DNA from: Clostridia bacterium
GTDB lineage: Bacteria > Bacillota > Clostridia > Oscillospirales > Acutalibacteraceae
NCBI GenBank assembly: GCA_017441385.1
Contig: JAFRXY010000090.1
Span: 1-64,000, forward strand
Length of the DNA stretch: 64,000 bases
Reading direction: 5' to 3'
Of this stretch, positions 37,205 to 46,059 are shown piece by piece. A program made the translations under genes and the position numbers. Numbering within the stretch: the stretch's first letter is position 1; each line of letters starts with the position of its first letter. Below the pieces are notes generated by a model. That model did no database searches. It saw only the letters and a list, made by a program, of their open reading frames with translations, and was not told the origin of the DNA.

Positions 37205-39085
37205 TCAGCCCGCCTTGGTGGTGGCTTTGGTGGTGCTTTTTGTGCTGTTTGTACTTTTTGTACTTTTGGCCGTCGTGCTGCCGGTATCGCCCTTCGCCGT
37301 GGTGGAATTCTGACTGTCCTTGGCGGTCGTACTGCCGGTATCGCCGTCGCCCGCCTTGGTAGTGGTAGTCTCTTTGCGGGTGGTCAGCTTGGAATTGGCT
37401 ATGCCCTTGAGGTTGGGCAGATATATGCCGTGAATTTCCTTTTCGTTGCCCTCATAGGTCATATCGTCGTCGTAGATGAATTTGATCAGCTTGTCGGAAT
37501 TGACGCTGAGATTGGCCGCAAGCGCTTCGTTGCCGTTGCTCATCTTCTGCACGGTGTAGCTGCCCTTGATCGGAATGGAAATCTGCTTGGTTTCATAATT
37601 GGCAATCTCGGCGGCTTCGGTGACAAGACCCACCAGCTCGCCCTTGCTGAAATCGGTAGTGACGTATTCCAGACAGGCGTATGCAATACTCAGCAAATCC
37701 ACCTTGCTTACGTCCTTCAATTCGGTCATAATCTCGGTCAGCACCTTGCGCTGGCGCTTGGTACGGCCGAAGTCGGAGTCGATCTTTCTGATACGGGCGT
37801 AATTCAGCGCTTCCGCGCCGTTCATGTAGTAGGTGCCCTTGCCCTTGCTGAAGCGGGGGAAGAGTCCGTATTTCTCATGGCTGCACATGTATCTCGCTTC
37901 GGCGGAAGTGACTGTGATTTTGATGCCGCCCTTGCCGTTGATCTTGCCTATTTTATTGACAACCGTCTTGAACGCCTTGAAGTCTACGATGATGTACTTG
38001 TCCACGTTGATTCCCAGATTGGCGGTCAGGGTCTTCTTGAGCAGGTCCACGCCTCCGACCGAATAGGCGGAATTGAGCTTGGTTCCGTACTTCCCGGGTA
38101 TCTTGATGTAAAGGTCGCGCAGGAAGGAAACCATTTTGAGCTTCTTGTGCTTGCGGTCGATAGTGAGCATCATCATGGCGTCGCTTCGGCCTTCTTCGCT
38201 CATGGTGCGGCGGTCGCTGCCTATCAGAAGAATATTCTCGATGTCGGAGTCAAACATAATCGGCGTATCCGGCAGTTCGATCTCGGTATCGTCCACGCCG
38301 TCCATCTCCGCCGCCGCCGCCGCGTCGGCCTGTGCGTCGATTTTCGAGCCGGCGCTGCGGGCGGCGGTTTCTTTGGAATCGACGAAATTCATACGGTTCA
38401 GCAAGGCGCTGACTCCGACGCCCAGCGACATGAGAAAGGCAATGAACAGACACAGCGCCGTGACAGACGCTTTCTGCCACATCTTCATCGGTTTCCGGTT
38501 GCGCCCTTTCTTTTTGCCGCGCTTGGAATTGTTGATTTCTTCGCTCCCATCCCCCGAGAGTTTCGGGACGTAATATTCCACATCGCGGATGACCGTGCCG
38601 CCTCTGTCCTTCTCCCTGATATGCTCCACTCTGGAAGCGCCGTTTTTGCTGTGTTCGTAGCGTTCCTCAAAATCACGCTTGCTCTGCTTTCTGCGTTCGG
38701 CAGCCTCGCGGAATGTATCGAGCAGAGGCGGTTCCTCGTCGGGTGCAAGCTGCCTAGCCGGACGCGATGAGGTGCGCCGCTGGAACCTTCTGGCGGAAGC
38801 GGAATGCTCCTTGCCGTCGCTTCCGTAAGTCGCGCCGTTAGGGTGAAATTTCCCATCCGGCTTCGGCGCGGCATCCATGGCCGCTTCCCGTTTTTCTTTT
38901 TCCTCACGCAGGCGGTCGCTCCGGTAGTCGCTTACCGCTTTAGGCTGATACTCTATACCGTCGCTCTCGGCATTCCTGCCGCTGATTTCATGCCGGCAGA
39001 CGCCGCGTTCCACATAATTCCGCGGCATGGAATCCCGGATGCTCCGGACATTGCGCGAAAGTTCACGACGCTCTGTATTATCCAT
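37205..39085 (-). CDS. LytR-CpsA-Psr (LCP) family wall-glycopolymer ligase
   Basis: Transfers lipid-linked glycopolymers (teichoic acid or capsule) to peptidoglycan. 626 residues. A charged cytoplasmic N-terminus of about 195 residues, much longer than usual, is followed by one membrane helix (ALCLFIAFLMSLGVGVSALL). The LCP domain starts at IENILLIGSDRRT, then SDAMMMLTIDRKHKKLKMVS, FLRDLYIKIPG, and the Arg-rich IRKIDSDFGRTKRQRKVL. The last about 45 residues are Thr/Ser/Lys-rich. It is 23 bp downstream of the HEPN gene, so probably in that operon. It could attach the polysaccharide made by the 52-62 kb cluster. Confidence 0.93.
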   Translation of the reverse strand: MDNTERRELSRNVRSIRDSMPRNYVERGVCRHEISGRNAESDGIEYQPKAVSDYRSDRLREEKEKREAAMDAAPKPDGKFHPNGATYGSDGKEHSASARRFQRRTSSRPARQLAPDEEPPLLDTFREAAERRKQSKRDFEERYEHSKNGASRVEHIREKDRGGTVIRDVEYYVPKLSGDGSEEINNSKRGKKKGRNRKPMKMWQKASVTALCLFIAFLMSLGVGVSALLNRMNFVDSKETAARSAGSKIDAQADAAAAAEMDGVDDTEIELPDTPIMFDSDIENILLIGSDRRTMSEEGRSDAMMMLTIDRKHKKLKMVSFLRDLYIKIPGKYGTKLNSAYSVGGVDLLKKTLTANLGINVDKYIIVDFKAFKTVVNKIGKINGKGGIKITVTSAEARYMCSHEKYGLFPRFSKGKGTYYMNGAEALNYARIRKIDSDFGRTKRQRKVLTEIMTELKDVSKVDLLSIAYACLEYVTTDFSKGELVGLVTEAAEIANYETKQISIPIKGSYTVQKMSNGNEALAANLSVNSDKLIKFIYDDDMTYEGNEKEIHGIYLPNLKGIANSKLTTRKETTTTKAGDGDTGSTTAKDSQNSTTAKGDTGSTTAKSTKSTNSTKSTTKATTKAG

Positions 39086-39108
39086 CGGCTGTCATCTCCT
39101 GTTCCTTT

Positions 39109-39552
39109 TCATTTATCGCTGAAATGGTCGCTGTCGTAATCGTCATCATAGATCAGCGAACAGATATATTCATAAATCTCCCTTGTAACCCCTATATTGC
39201 GGTCGATCATCTCTCTGTCGGGATTTTCCCAGTTATCGGAGGGATAGCGGCACTCAACGTAATACCTGTTGAGCAGCGCCGTTTCACTTATAAAGCAGTT
39301 GAATCTGGAATTGTATTTGCATGCCTGACGCACCAGCCACGAGAGATTATGTCCGTCAAATGTCTGACCGCTCATAAAGAGAAGATACGCCTTGAGCGAT
39401 TTTTCAATGGTCTGCTGGCAGTGAAAACCGGCAGAATTCAGGCAGGTACCCCCTTCATACAGTTGCAGCGCCGCATCGAGGTCTTCGCTTGCGTACTCCA
39501 TCCATTCAAAGTAGTGGCGGCTGTCCCGCTTGCCGTGTCTATTCCGACTCAT
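39109..39552 (-). CDS. HEPN-domain protein
   Basis: 147 residues, all-helical. HEPN pattern: YFEWMEYASEDLDAALQLYE, then AGFHCQQTIEKSLKAYLLF (HxQQxxEKxLKA) and GHNLSWLVRQA. YYVECRYPSDNWENP matches the RYP element of this class. The Arg-x4-6-His RNase motif of toxin HEPNs was not found. It overlaps the preceding nucleotidyltransferase-like gene by 14 bp, the usual order of MNT-HEPN pairs. Confidence 0.85.
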   Translation of the reverse strand: MSRNRHGKRDSRHYFEWMEYASEDLDAALQLYEGGTCLNSAGFHCQQTIEKSLKAYLLFMSGQTFDGHNLSWLVRQACKYNSRFNCFISETALLNRYYVECRYPSDNWENPDREMIDRNIGVTREIYEYICSLIYDDDYDSDHFSDK

Positions 39553-39850
39553 AAAGCACTACACCGCCGTTCAGAATCCCGCGATAGGCAAAGGTTTCCG
39601 GGTCTTGGATGGCATTATTCCACTGCTCGTTCGTGTAGACCCGCACGTCAAAGGGAAGCTCGCATTCCAGACTCAGGTAGATCTTCTGCTCCGTCTTGAT
39701 GCATTCCCCTTCTTTGACGACGACGCACAGCTTGAAGGAAATCAGCTCTCCCGCCGGCGTGTGCTTCTCATTGAAAATGATAATCCGCACAGGTCTGACA
39801 AGTTCCGCTATTTCTTCGCAAAGCTTGGTGATTCTGTCATCATACACCAT
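39539..39850 (-). CDS. Degenerate MNT-type nucleotidyltransferase-like protein
   Basis: 103 residues. Position (start of a two-gene unit with a HEPN gene) and length fit a minimal nucleotidyltransferase. The beta-strand where MNTs have GSxARG...SDxDL reads VRIIIFNEKHTPAGELISFK, LCVVVKE. There is no GS motif and no Asp-x-Asp pair, so catalysis is unlikely. The C-terminal part, PFDVRVYTNEQWNNAIQDPE, matches the common VDVVVxTPEExxRL...xxP layout of the fold. Family assignment is inference from context plus weak pattern. Confidence 0.65.
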   Translation of the reverse strand: MVYDDRITKLCEEIAELVRPVRIIIFNEKHTPAGELISFKLCVVVKEGECIKTEQKIYLSLECELPFDVRVYTNEQWNNAIQDPETFAYRGILNGGVVLYESE

Positions 39851-39890
39851 CAGCCCTCATCCCTTTCGAATCATATAAAATTACATGATA

Positions 39891-39919
39891 ATTGTAACAC
39901 TTGTTTTGCGATTTTTCAA
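39891..39919 (-). promoter_or_regulatory. Promoter of the MNT-HEPN-LCP operon
   Basis: Minus strand TTGAAA, 17-nt spacer, TACAAT, 41 bp before the first start codon. Confidence 0.82.
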
Positions 39920-40055
39920 TAATTTAAAATGAAATATATGTTAAAGAAAAATGAGCGTATTCCGCGGTTTGTTATGAATATTGCCGGAGCTGGAGGCAAT
40001 ACTAGAATTGCAGATGTTTTTATTTTATCAGGTAATAAGAAAGGTCGCATGTATT

Positions 40056-40844
40056 ATGAGCAGAATAAAATTAGGTTCTCCAATGAGAAGCAAAAAGAGG
40101 CCGCTCAGCAGCTATGCTTCATTCGCACTCTTTGTGACGGCTGCCGCCATCGCCCTGAGCGCATTGGTCATGAGAGTCGGAAAGGACAGACTCACGGAAA
40201 CGGCGGACGACGCCTTTCCTTCCGCTTCCCGGCAGACCGTTTCCACCCGGGCCGCGATTCCCGACGGCAGCGGCACGGAGGAAGCCTCCACCACCCAGCA
40301 GACTTCACCTGCCGTACAGAACCGGACAAAGGCCACCACACGGAAGGCGGCAAAAGACGAAAATGACGATTTTGACGAATTCGAGGACCGCGAGGACAGC
40401 GAGGAAACCTTAGCCATTCAGGTCATGGGGAATGCCAGAAGCTATGTGCGTCCTTCCGGCGGCGCGATTATCAAGCCGTGCAGCCTGAAACAGCTCGCTT
40501 ACTCCCGCACGATGAAGGACTGGCGGATACACACCGGCCTTGACATCGCCGCCGAGAAGGGCGAAATCGTCAAGTCGGCCGGTGAAGGCAAGGTAACCGA
40601 CATTACGAACGACTCGCTTTACGGCACCACCGTAGTCGTTAATCAGAACGACGGACTGATGGTGTATTACCGGGGACTCAACAAGGACACGGCGGTCAGA
40701 CAGGGCGAAAACGTCGCGGAAGGCGCTTCCATCGGAACCGTGGGAGAAATCCCCTGTGAAGCGGCCGACGGCATCCATCTTCACATTGAAGTCAGAAGCG
40801 AAAACAGATATCTCGACCCGGCGGAGGCTCTGGGAATCAAATAA
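40056..40844 (+). CDS. M23 (LytM) family peptidase, membrane-anchored
   Basis: 262 residues: basic N-terminus, one membrane helix (about 20-38, FALFVTAAAIALSALVM), a Thr/Ala/Asp-rich linker (45-130), then a LytM domain. HTGLDIAAEKGEIVKSAGEG carries the first zinc ligands (H and D), and IHLHIEVRSENRYLDP the HxH pair. Overall layout is like SpoIIQ, the forespore channel protein, but any anchored M23 endopeptidase fits. The start ATG 40056 has AAGAAAGG about 10 nt upstream; a longer frame begins far upstream without a ribosome site. A terminator follows. Confidence 0.85.
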   Translation: MSRIKLGSPMRSKKRPLSSYASFALFVTAAAIALSALVMRVGKDRLTETADDAFPSASRQTVSTRAAIPDGSGTEEASTTQQTSPAVQNRTKATTRKAAKDENDDFDEFEDREDSEETLAIQVMGNARSYVRPSGGAIIKPCSLKQLAYSRTMKDWRIHTGLDIAAEKGEIVKSAGEGKVTDITNDSLYGTTVVVNQNDGLMVYYRGLNKDTAVRQGENVAEGASIGTVGEIPCEAADGIHLHIEVRSENRYLDPAEALGIK

Positions 40845-40853
40845 CATTTTTGA

Positions 40854-40890
40854 AGCAGGTTTCTTTCCTGAACGAAAGAGCCTGCTTTTT
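40854..40890 (+). terminator. Terminator after the M23 gene
   Basis: AGCAGG...CCTGCT stem with inner TTTC/GAAA pairing, followed by TTTTTG. Confidence 0.82.
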
Positions 40891-41004
40891 GTTATCTTTA
40901 TAAAGATTTAAAAATTTTCAGCATTTTAAAAAATAGTACTATCATATTAAATAAAAAGGTGTTATAATTTTTTGAGAAATATGATTTTCTAAGGAGTTTT
41001 TATC

Positions 41005-41859
41005 ATGAGTGAATTCTGGAACAATTACGTAGTCGCTTTTTTCAACAAGCACATCGACTTTGACGCCATCGGGAAATGGCTGGCTTCCATGGCGCCCAAG
41101 TTTCTCGGAGGACTTGCCATTCTCGTGATAGGCTGGTGGCTGGCGGGAATCATCGCGCGTATCGTCGTCAGAGGCATGGAAAAGGCCAAAGTGGATCAGG
41201 GCGTCAGGGAATTCCTGTATGCCTGCGTCAAGATTATTATCAAGATTATTGTGGTGATCACCGCGCTTTCCACGATGGGGATGAACGTTACCACACTGGT
41301 GGCCGCTCTCGGTACCGCCGGCGTTGCCATCGGTCTCGCGCTCAAGGACAGCCTTTCCAACTTCGCCAGCGGCGTGCTGATTCTCTTCAACCACACCTTC
41401 AAGGTGGGCGATTTCATCGAAATTGACGGGCAGAAGGGCACAGTCAGACGCATCGAGCTGATGTTCACCACCCTTGCCACCGCCGACAACAAGCGGCTGG
41501 TCATTCCCAACTCGGTCATCACCAGCGATATGATCATCAACTACACCGCCAAGAACACCCGCCGGCTGGAACTGACCATCGGCGTCGCCTACGGTTCCGA
41601 CATTCTCGCCGTCAAGAAGGCAATTACAGCCGCTCTCAAAGCCTGCAAGGACGTCAGCTGGGACAAGGATCCCGTCATAGGCATTGCCTCCTTTGACGAC
41701 AGCGCCATCACTTTTGATGTGAAGGTATGGGTCAAAACCGCCGCCTTCATCGAGTCAAAATACGTCATCAACGAGAATATTCTCGCTGAGCTGAACAAGG
41801 CGGGCGTGGAGATTCCGTTCAATCAGCTCGACGTACATATGATCGATTCCAAGGCATAA
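41005..41859 (+). CDS. Small-conductance mechanosensitive channel, MscS family
   Basis: Opens on membrane tension to release solutes on hypo-osmotic shock. 284 residues. Three membrane helices; the pore helix TM3 reads VAALGTAGVAIGLALKDSLS, NFASG, with the Ala/Gly packing of MscS. The beta domain follows: FKVGDFIEIDGQKGTVRRIE, then NKRLVIPNSVITSDMIINYT. The start is preceded by AAGGAG. A TATAAT box at 40,963-40,968 lacks a good -35. Probably first of three genes ending at a terminator near 43.7 kb. Confidence 0.95.
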   Translation: MSEFWNNYVVAFFNKHIDFDAIGKWLASMAPKFLGGLAILVIGWWLAGIIARIVVRGMEKAKVDQGVREFLYACVKIIIKIIVVITALSTMGMNVTTLVAALGTAGVAIGLALKDSLSNFASGVLILFNHTFKVGDFIEIDGQKGTVRRIELMFTTLATADNKRLVIPNSVITSDMIINYTAKNTRRLELTIGVAYGSDILAVKKAITAALKACKDVSWDKDPVIGIASFDDSAITFDVKVWVKTAAFIESKYVINENILAELNKAGVEIPFNQLDVHMIDSKA

Positions 41860-41881
41860 GCGGCTCATGGGAGAAGGCAGA

Positions 41882-43099
41882 ATGCAGAATCATTCCAATC
41901 CCCCCCGTCAGCCCTCCGGAAGCAGATTCAGGAGCCGCTCTGAGCAGGGCGCGGATTCCCGCTTGAAGGCGGAACAAGCCGTCCGTCAGGGCAGGACGGA
42001 GGTGCTGCGGGACAGACGTGCGGAACCGCTTCCTTCACAGGAGCGGAGAAGAGCTCCGGATCAGGATCTCATTCCGAAAAAGCCGCCGGATTTTTCCGGA
42101 CGGCAGGGCAACCCGGAACGGCGCATTTCTCTGGACGAAGCCGCCGCCCGTCAGAACGAAAATATCCGTCAGGCGGCGGGCAGACCGAAGCCGGAAAAGA
42201 CCGGTGCAAGCAGCAAGCAGACCGTTATCGCGGACAGCCCGAACAGCGACGCAAAGCCCGGAGGAACCGGCAGGAACGAAATTGACGGAACAAACGGGAA
42301 AAAGGATAAAAAATTCTATTTCCAGCGGCCGGGGGAAATATCCACCCTGCGCAAAATGCTGATGATTGTCTTCGGGCTGCTCTTTCTGTGGTGCATTGCG
42401 CCGGCATTCTTCCATATCCGGGGAATCGGGGTCTTTTCCTCGTCGGCGGTGATGCTGGGAATCTGCCTGACGGCGATGTTCTGGCACCTGATCGACCGCA
42501 ACTGGACATTCAAAAAAGCGGCAGCGGTATCGCTCGCCGCGCTGGTATTCACCGCCTGCGTCGCGGCGTTCGGGGTGGTTTCGGGCATGATGCTGAAAGC
42601 GTCGCTCACCGCCGTCCCTTCCGACTGTCCGAGCTATACGCTGGTGGTGCTGGGCTGCAAGGCGCACGGAGATCAGCCAAGCTGGATGCTCAGCGACCGT
42701 CTGGAGAAGGCCTATGCCATTCTCAGGGACAATCCGAAAATCAAGTGCGTCGTCACAGGCGGCAAGGGGGACGACGAACAATTCACGGAAGCCTATGTGA
42801 TGAGAAAATACCTCGTGGAAAAGGGCATTTCTCCCGACAGAATTTACACGGAGGAGCTTTCGGAAAGCACCGAGGAAAACCTGCTCTACACCCGGACGCT
42901 GATCAAGCTTAACGGACTGTCGGAAAACATTGTGATTGTCACCGATCGCTTTCATGAGCTGAGAGCGAGAATCTGGGCGGAAAAATCGGGATTTAAAAAC
43001 ATCTATTCCGGCTGCTGCGAAACCCGTTCCTACCTTGTGACCGGTTACTGGTTCAGGGAGATGTTCGGACTCGCGCGGCTGTATGTATTCGGCATTTAA
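41882..43099 (+). CDS. DUF218 (ElyC/SanA/YdcF-like) membrane protein
   Basis: About 405 residues. The first about 140 are disordered and rich in Arg, Pro, Gln and Ser. Hydrophobic segments follow around residues 150-250 (for example MLMIVFGLLFLWCIAPAFF), then an extracytoplasmic or peripheral DUF218 domain: TLVVLGCKAHGDQPSWMLSD, RLEKAYAILRDNPKIKCVVT, GGKGDDEQFTEAYVMRKYL, STEENLLYTRTLIK. DUF218 proteins have been linked to envelope integrity and polysaccharide handling. The ATG at 41882 is chosen because GGGAGAAGG is 4-12 nt upstream; an ATG at 41867 is possible. Confidence 0.85.
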   Translation: MQNHSNPPRQPSGSRFRSRSEQGADSRLKAEQAVRQGRTEVLRDRRAEPLPSQERRRAPDQDLIPKKPPDFSGRQGNPERRISLDEAAARQNENIRQAAGRPKPEKTGASSKQTVIADSPNSDAKPGGTGRNEIDGTNGKKDKKFYFQRPGEISTLRKMLMIVFGLLFLWCIAPAFFHIRGIGVFSSSAVMLGICLTAMFWHLIDRNWTFKKAAAVSLAALVFTACVAAFGVVSGMMLKASLTAVPSDCPSYTLVVLGCKAHGDQPSWMLSDRLEKAYAILRDNPKIKCVVTGGKGDDEQFTEAYVMRKYLVEKGISPDRIYTEELSESTEENLLYTRTLIKLNGLSENIVIVTDRFHELRARIWAEKSGFKNIYSGCCETRSYLVTGYWFREMFGLARLYVFGI

Positions 43100-43120
43100 A
43101 CGGTAAAAGGAGTGATACGA

Positions 43121-43684
43121 TTGATTATCAGAGAGATGGAAGCAAAGGACGTCATGGGCATTGTGGGGCTGATCCGCAACGAGCTGGGATACGACGATAT
43201 TTCCTCCGACGTTTACGACAGGGTCATCAGGATTTACAACGCCGACAAGTACGTAACCTTCGTCGCCGAGGACGAAGGCAGTATCATCGGATTTGTGGGC
43301 ATCATGAGGGGTCTTGCCTTTGAGCTGGACGGCGAATATGTGAGGGTCATCGCCCTCGCGGTGAGCAGAGCCTACCAGAGCAAGGGCATCGGCAGCAAAC
43401 TGGAGGCGCGTGTGGAACGGTACGCTGAGGAAACCGGCGCGAACAGCATTGTCATTTCCAGCGGACTCAACCGCAACCGGGCCCATGTCTTCTACGGCAA
43501 CCGGGGCTATGAAAAAAAGGGCTACAGCTTCATCAAGCTGCTCACGCAGAAGAAAAAATTTTCCTACGACGACGTGGTATTCACTCCCATTCCTTCCCGA
43601 CTCGGCAAGGACGAACACTACGACGCAAGCTGGCTGGATGAATTGGACAGCGAGATGGACACAGAGGAAGATTCACAGGAATAG
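43121..43684 (+). CDS. GNAT family N-acetyltransferase
   Basis: 187 residues. Acetyl-CoA-binding motif A: RVIALAVSRAYQSKGIGSKL (V-x-x-x-x-Q-x-x-G-x-G), then SIVISSGLNRNRAHVFYGNR, GYEKKGYSF. The C-terminus is acidic (EMDTEEDSQE). The start is most likely TTG 43121, 8 nt after AAAAGGAG; a GTG at 43112 overlaps that site. The substrate is not predictable. Last gene of the mscS unit. Confidence 0.88.
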   Translation: MIIREMEAKDVMGIVGLIRNELGYDDISSDVYDRVIRIYNADKYVTFVAEDEGSIIGFVGIMRGLAFELDGEYVRVIALAVSRAYQSKGIGSKLEARVERYAEETGANSIVISSGLNRNRAHVFYGNRGYEKKGYSFIKLLTQKKKFSYDDVVFTPIPSRLGKDEHYDASWLDELDSEMDTEEDSQE

Positions 43685-43701
43685 TCATTTGCCAAAATAA
43701 T

Positions 43702-43766
43702 AAAAAACGCCTCCGCGCATATACATGGAAGTAAGCAACTTTGATGTATCGAACGGAGGCGTTTTT
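43702..43766 (+). terminator. Bidirectional terminator overlapping the next gene's ribosome site
   Basis: AAAAAACGCCTCCG pairs with CGGAGGCGTTTTT across a 38-nt loop. The 3' arm contains GGAGG, which is also the best Shine-Dalgarno site for the downstream M23 gene (TTG 43770). Confidence 0.8.
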
Positions 43767-43769
43767 CTT

Positions 43770-44795
43770 TTGGCGGATTCATTTGAATGGGGTAAGGCTC
43801 TCAGGTGCAAGAAGTCCATTATCGCACTGGTGAGCATCCTTCTCTGCATGGCGATATTTTTCAGCATTGCATCAAAAATGTCGGAATGGCACGAACAGAC
43901 GGGCGGGCGGCTGCTGAAATGGGTGGATTTCAACGTGACGGCGGAGGCAATGAAGGACGCGCTGGCCTACGACATCGCCGCACACGGGCAGGAAAACGAG
44001 ATACACTGGATTGATCTTCTTGCCATTCTCGGCGCAAAGTACGGAGGGGATTTTTCCCGGTACAGAAAGGCGGATATGGATCAGCCCGCCTCCCGGCTGA
44101 AAAGCGGAGAAAGCCTTGACGAAATCACAGCCAACATGAAATACTTCGAGTATTACAGCGTGGCTTATGAATCGGTGCTGGGCGGAATGGTGGGAGACTA
44201 TTCCGTACAGGACGGTGAAACGCCATCGGGCGCTCCGGCCTTCCGGCGGGAGTACGGGCTGAAAGCCTTTGCCCCCATCGCGAGGGGCTGGGCGTTCTCC
44301 CACAGCGACGACTTCGGCAGCTCGCGGGAATTCGGATTCCGCCGGCGTCATCTGGGGCACGACCTGTTCGGCAGCGTCGGAACGCCTGTGATCAATGTCG
44401 AAACCTGTATGGTGGAGGTTCTCGGCTGGAACAGGTACGGCGGGTGGCGCATCGGTATGCGGAGTCTGGACGGACGGAGGTATTACTACTACGCTCATCT
44501 CCGGAGCGGTCATCCCTACGCCGAAGGACTGGCGGAAGGACAGACGGTCTACGCCGGAGAGGTGATAGGGTATCTCGGCATGACGGGCTATTCCGACAAG
44601 GAGGACTACAACGGCATGCAGCGCCCGCACCTGCACTTCGGAGTACAGCTCATTTTTGACGAAAGCAGCAAAAACGAAATCTGGATAGACCCCTATGAGC
44701 TTGTGAAGTTTCTGGGAATTCACCGTTCGGCAGCGGTAAGCGCCGGGAAGGGGGATTTCAGGAGAGCGGAATTATTTTATGATAATATAGAATGA
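43770..44795 (+). CDS. M23 family metallopeptidase, membrane-anchored
   Basis: About 341 residues. One membrane helix near the N-terminus (IIALVSILLCMAIFFSIAS), an unassigned middle region, and a C-terminal peptidoglycan endopeptidase domain. Zinc ligands: RRRHLGHDLFGSVGTPVINV (H and D) and RPHLHFGVQL (HxH). RRYYYYAHLRSGHPYAEG is the typical strand/loop before the active site. Start: TTG 43770, 10 nt after GGAGG; an ATG at 43725 lies inside the terminator loop and has no ribosome site. It is convergent with the S11 carboxypeptidase gene; the middle domain is not recognised. Confidence 0.85.
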   Translation: MADSFEWGKALRCKKSIIALVSILLCMAIFFSIASKMSEWHEQTGGRLLKWVDFNVTAEAMKDALAYDIAAHGQENEIHWIDLLAILGAKYGGDFSRYRKADMDQPASRLKSGESLDEITANMKYFEYYSVAYESVLGGMVGDYSVQDGETPSGAPAFRREYGLKAFAPIARGWAFSHSDDFGSSREFGFRRRHLGHDLFGSVGTPVINVETCMVEVLGWNRYGGWRIGMRSLDGRRYYYYAHLRSGHPYAEGLAEGQTVYAGEVIGYLGMTGYSDKEDYNGMQRPHLHFGVQLIFDESSKNEIWIDPYELVKFLGIHRSAAVSAGKGDFRRAELFYDNIE

Positions 44796-44820
44796 CGGAG
44801 CGGATAGTGTTTTGCGCCGT

Positions 44821-46059
44821 TCAATTCGCGACAAGTCCCCGCAGCAGTTCGCGGAACGCCGCGGAGAAGGTGACTCTTTCGGAAGCGCGGTCGGAACAGA
44901 CGTCGTACTGACCGATGGTTTCACCGTCCAGCACCAGCCTGACAACGCCTATCGGCTGACCGACTTCCACCGGCGCCTCCAGCGATTCCGGCAGTTCGAC
45001 CACCGCCTTGATTTCCTTCCCCTTGCCCTTTTCGGTGAGAACGCTGCCCGCAATATCGGCATACGCGCCCACCTTCTTTTCCATGCCGCCCGCAACGGGA
45101 ATCTCCGGCAGCTCCACCTCAATCTCCGAAACGTCGGTCAGCTCGTACTTGGCAAAGCCGTGGTCAAGCAGCTTTCTCGCGTCTGCAAACCGGCTCTTGC
45201 TGTCCGGCGCTCCGAGAATAACGGCGATCATGGTCATTCCGTCCCTCCGCGCCGCCGCCGAAATACAGCAGCCCGCCTTGCTGGTGGTGCCGGTTTTAAG
45301 TCCTATCGCGCCGTTGTAGTGTTTTATGAGCTTGTTGGTGTTGGTCAGCTGGAGCTTGCCGTCCCGAAGCGTGTCCATCCAGATGCCGGTATAATCCAGC
45401 ACCTTTTCATGCCGGAGCAGCGCGGCGGAAGCGGTTGCGATATCCTTCGCGGAAGTGACGTGTCCTTCCGCGTCGAGTCCCGTGCAGTTGCAGTAGAATG
45501 TGTCGGTCATACCCAGCTCCTCGGCGCGGGCGTTCATCATGGAAACAAAGGCCTCGTTGGAGCCGGCAATGTGTTCCCCAAGCGCGACGCAGGCGTCATT
45601 GGCCGAACCCACCAGCGCCGCCTTGATCAGCTCATGCACCGTCATGGTTTCGCCCGGTTCCAGCCATATCTGCGAACCGCCCATGGAAGCGGCGTATTCG
45701 CTGCAGGTCACCGTGTCGTCCATTCTGACGGTACCGTCGTCAATCGCTTCAAAGACAAGCAGCATTGTCATGATTTTGGTGATGGAAGCCTCCGGCAGCT
45801 GCTGATTCTCATTGACGGAATAAATGATTCTGCCCGTCTCGGCATTCATCAGAACGGCGGCTTTCGCCGTCAGTCCCATGGAATCGGCGGGCTGCGTTTT
45901 ATCGCTTTCCTTTGTCTGTTCCGCCGCGGTCTGTTCCTGCTGCGCCTGTGCGGGGGACGCGTATACTGTCAGTTCATTCCTCGCCGATACAGCAAAAAAC
46001 AGTCCCGCAGCCAGTGCTATGGCGGTTGCTTTTCTGATATAAAAATATATCTTATTCAT
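44821..46059 (-). CDS. D-alanyl-D-alanine carboxypeptidase, S11 (DacF/PBP5-type)
   Basis: Low-molecular-weight penicillin-binding protein trimming stem peptides. 412 residues with a signal peptide (about 1-30, ATAIALAAGLFFAVSA), a Gln/Ala-rich linker, and the serine peptidase motifs SxxK (EASITKIMTML), SxN (VGSANDACVAL) and KTG (IGLKTGTTSKAG). The C-terminal beta domain (PBP5_C) follows: VSEIEVELPEIPVAGGMEKK. DacF would be sporulation-linked, but vegetative DacA-like roles are equally possible. Confidence 0.94.
   Translation of the reverse strand: MNKIYFYIRKATAIALAAGLFFAVSARNELTVYASPAQAQQEQTAAEQTKESDKTQPADSMGLTAKAAVLMNAETGRIIYSVNENQQLPEASITKIMTMLLVFEAIDDGTVRMDDTVTCSEYAASMGGSQIWLEPGETMTVHELIKAALVGSANDACVALGEHIAGSNEAFVSMMNARAEELGMTDTFYCNCTGLDAEGHVTSAKDIATASAALLRHEKVLDYTGIWMDTLRDGKLQLTNTNKLIKHYNGAIGLKTGTTSKAGCCISAAARRDGMTMIAVILGAPDSKSRFADARKLLDHGFAKYELTDVSEIEVELPEIPVAGGMEKKVGAYADIAGSVLTEKGKGKEIKAVVELPESLEAPVEVGQPIGVVRLVLDGETIGQYDVCSDRASERVTFSAAFRELLRGLVAN

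Noticed and set aside
37157-38770. 537-codon plus-strand frame opposite the LCP gene
   Set aside because: Antisense shadow; the LCP motifs on the minus strand are decisive, and no ribosome site precedes this frame.
42035-43618. 527-codon minus-strand frame opposite the DUF218 and GNAT genes
   Set aside because: Spans two real genes on the other strand that have clear motifs and ribosome sites.
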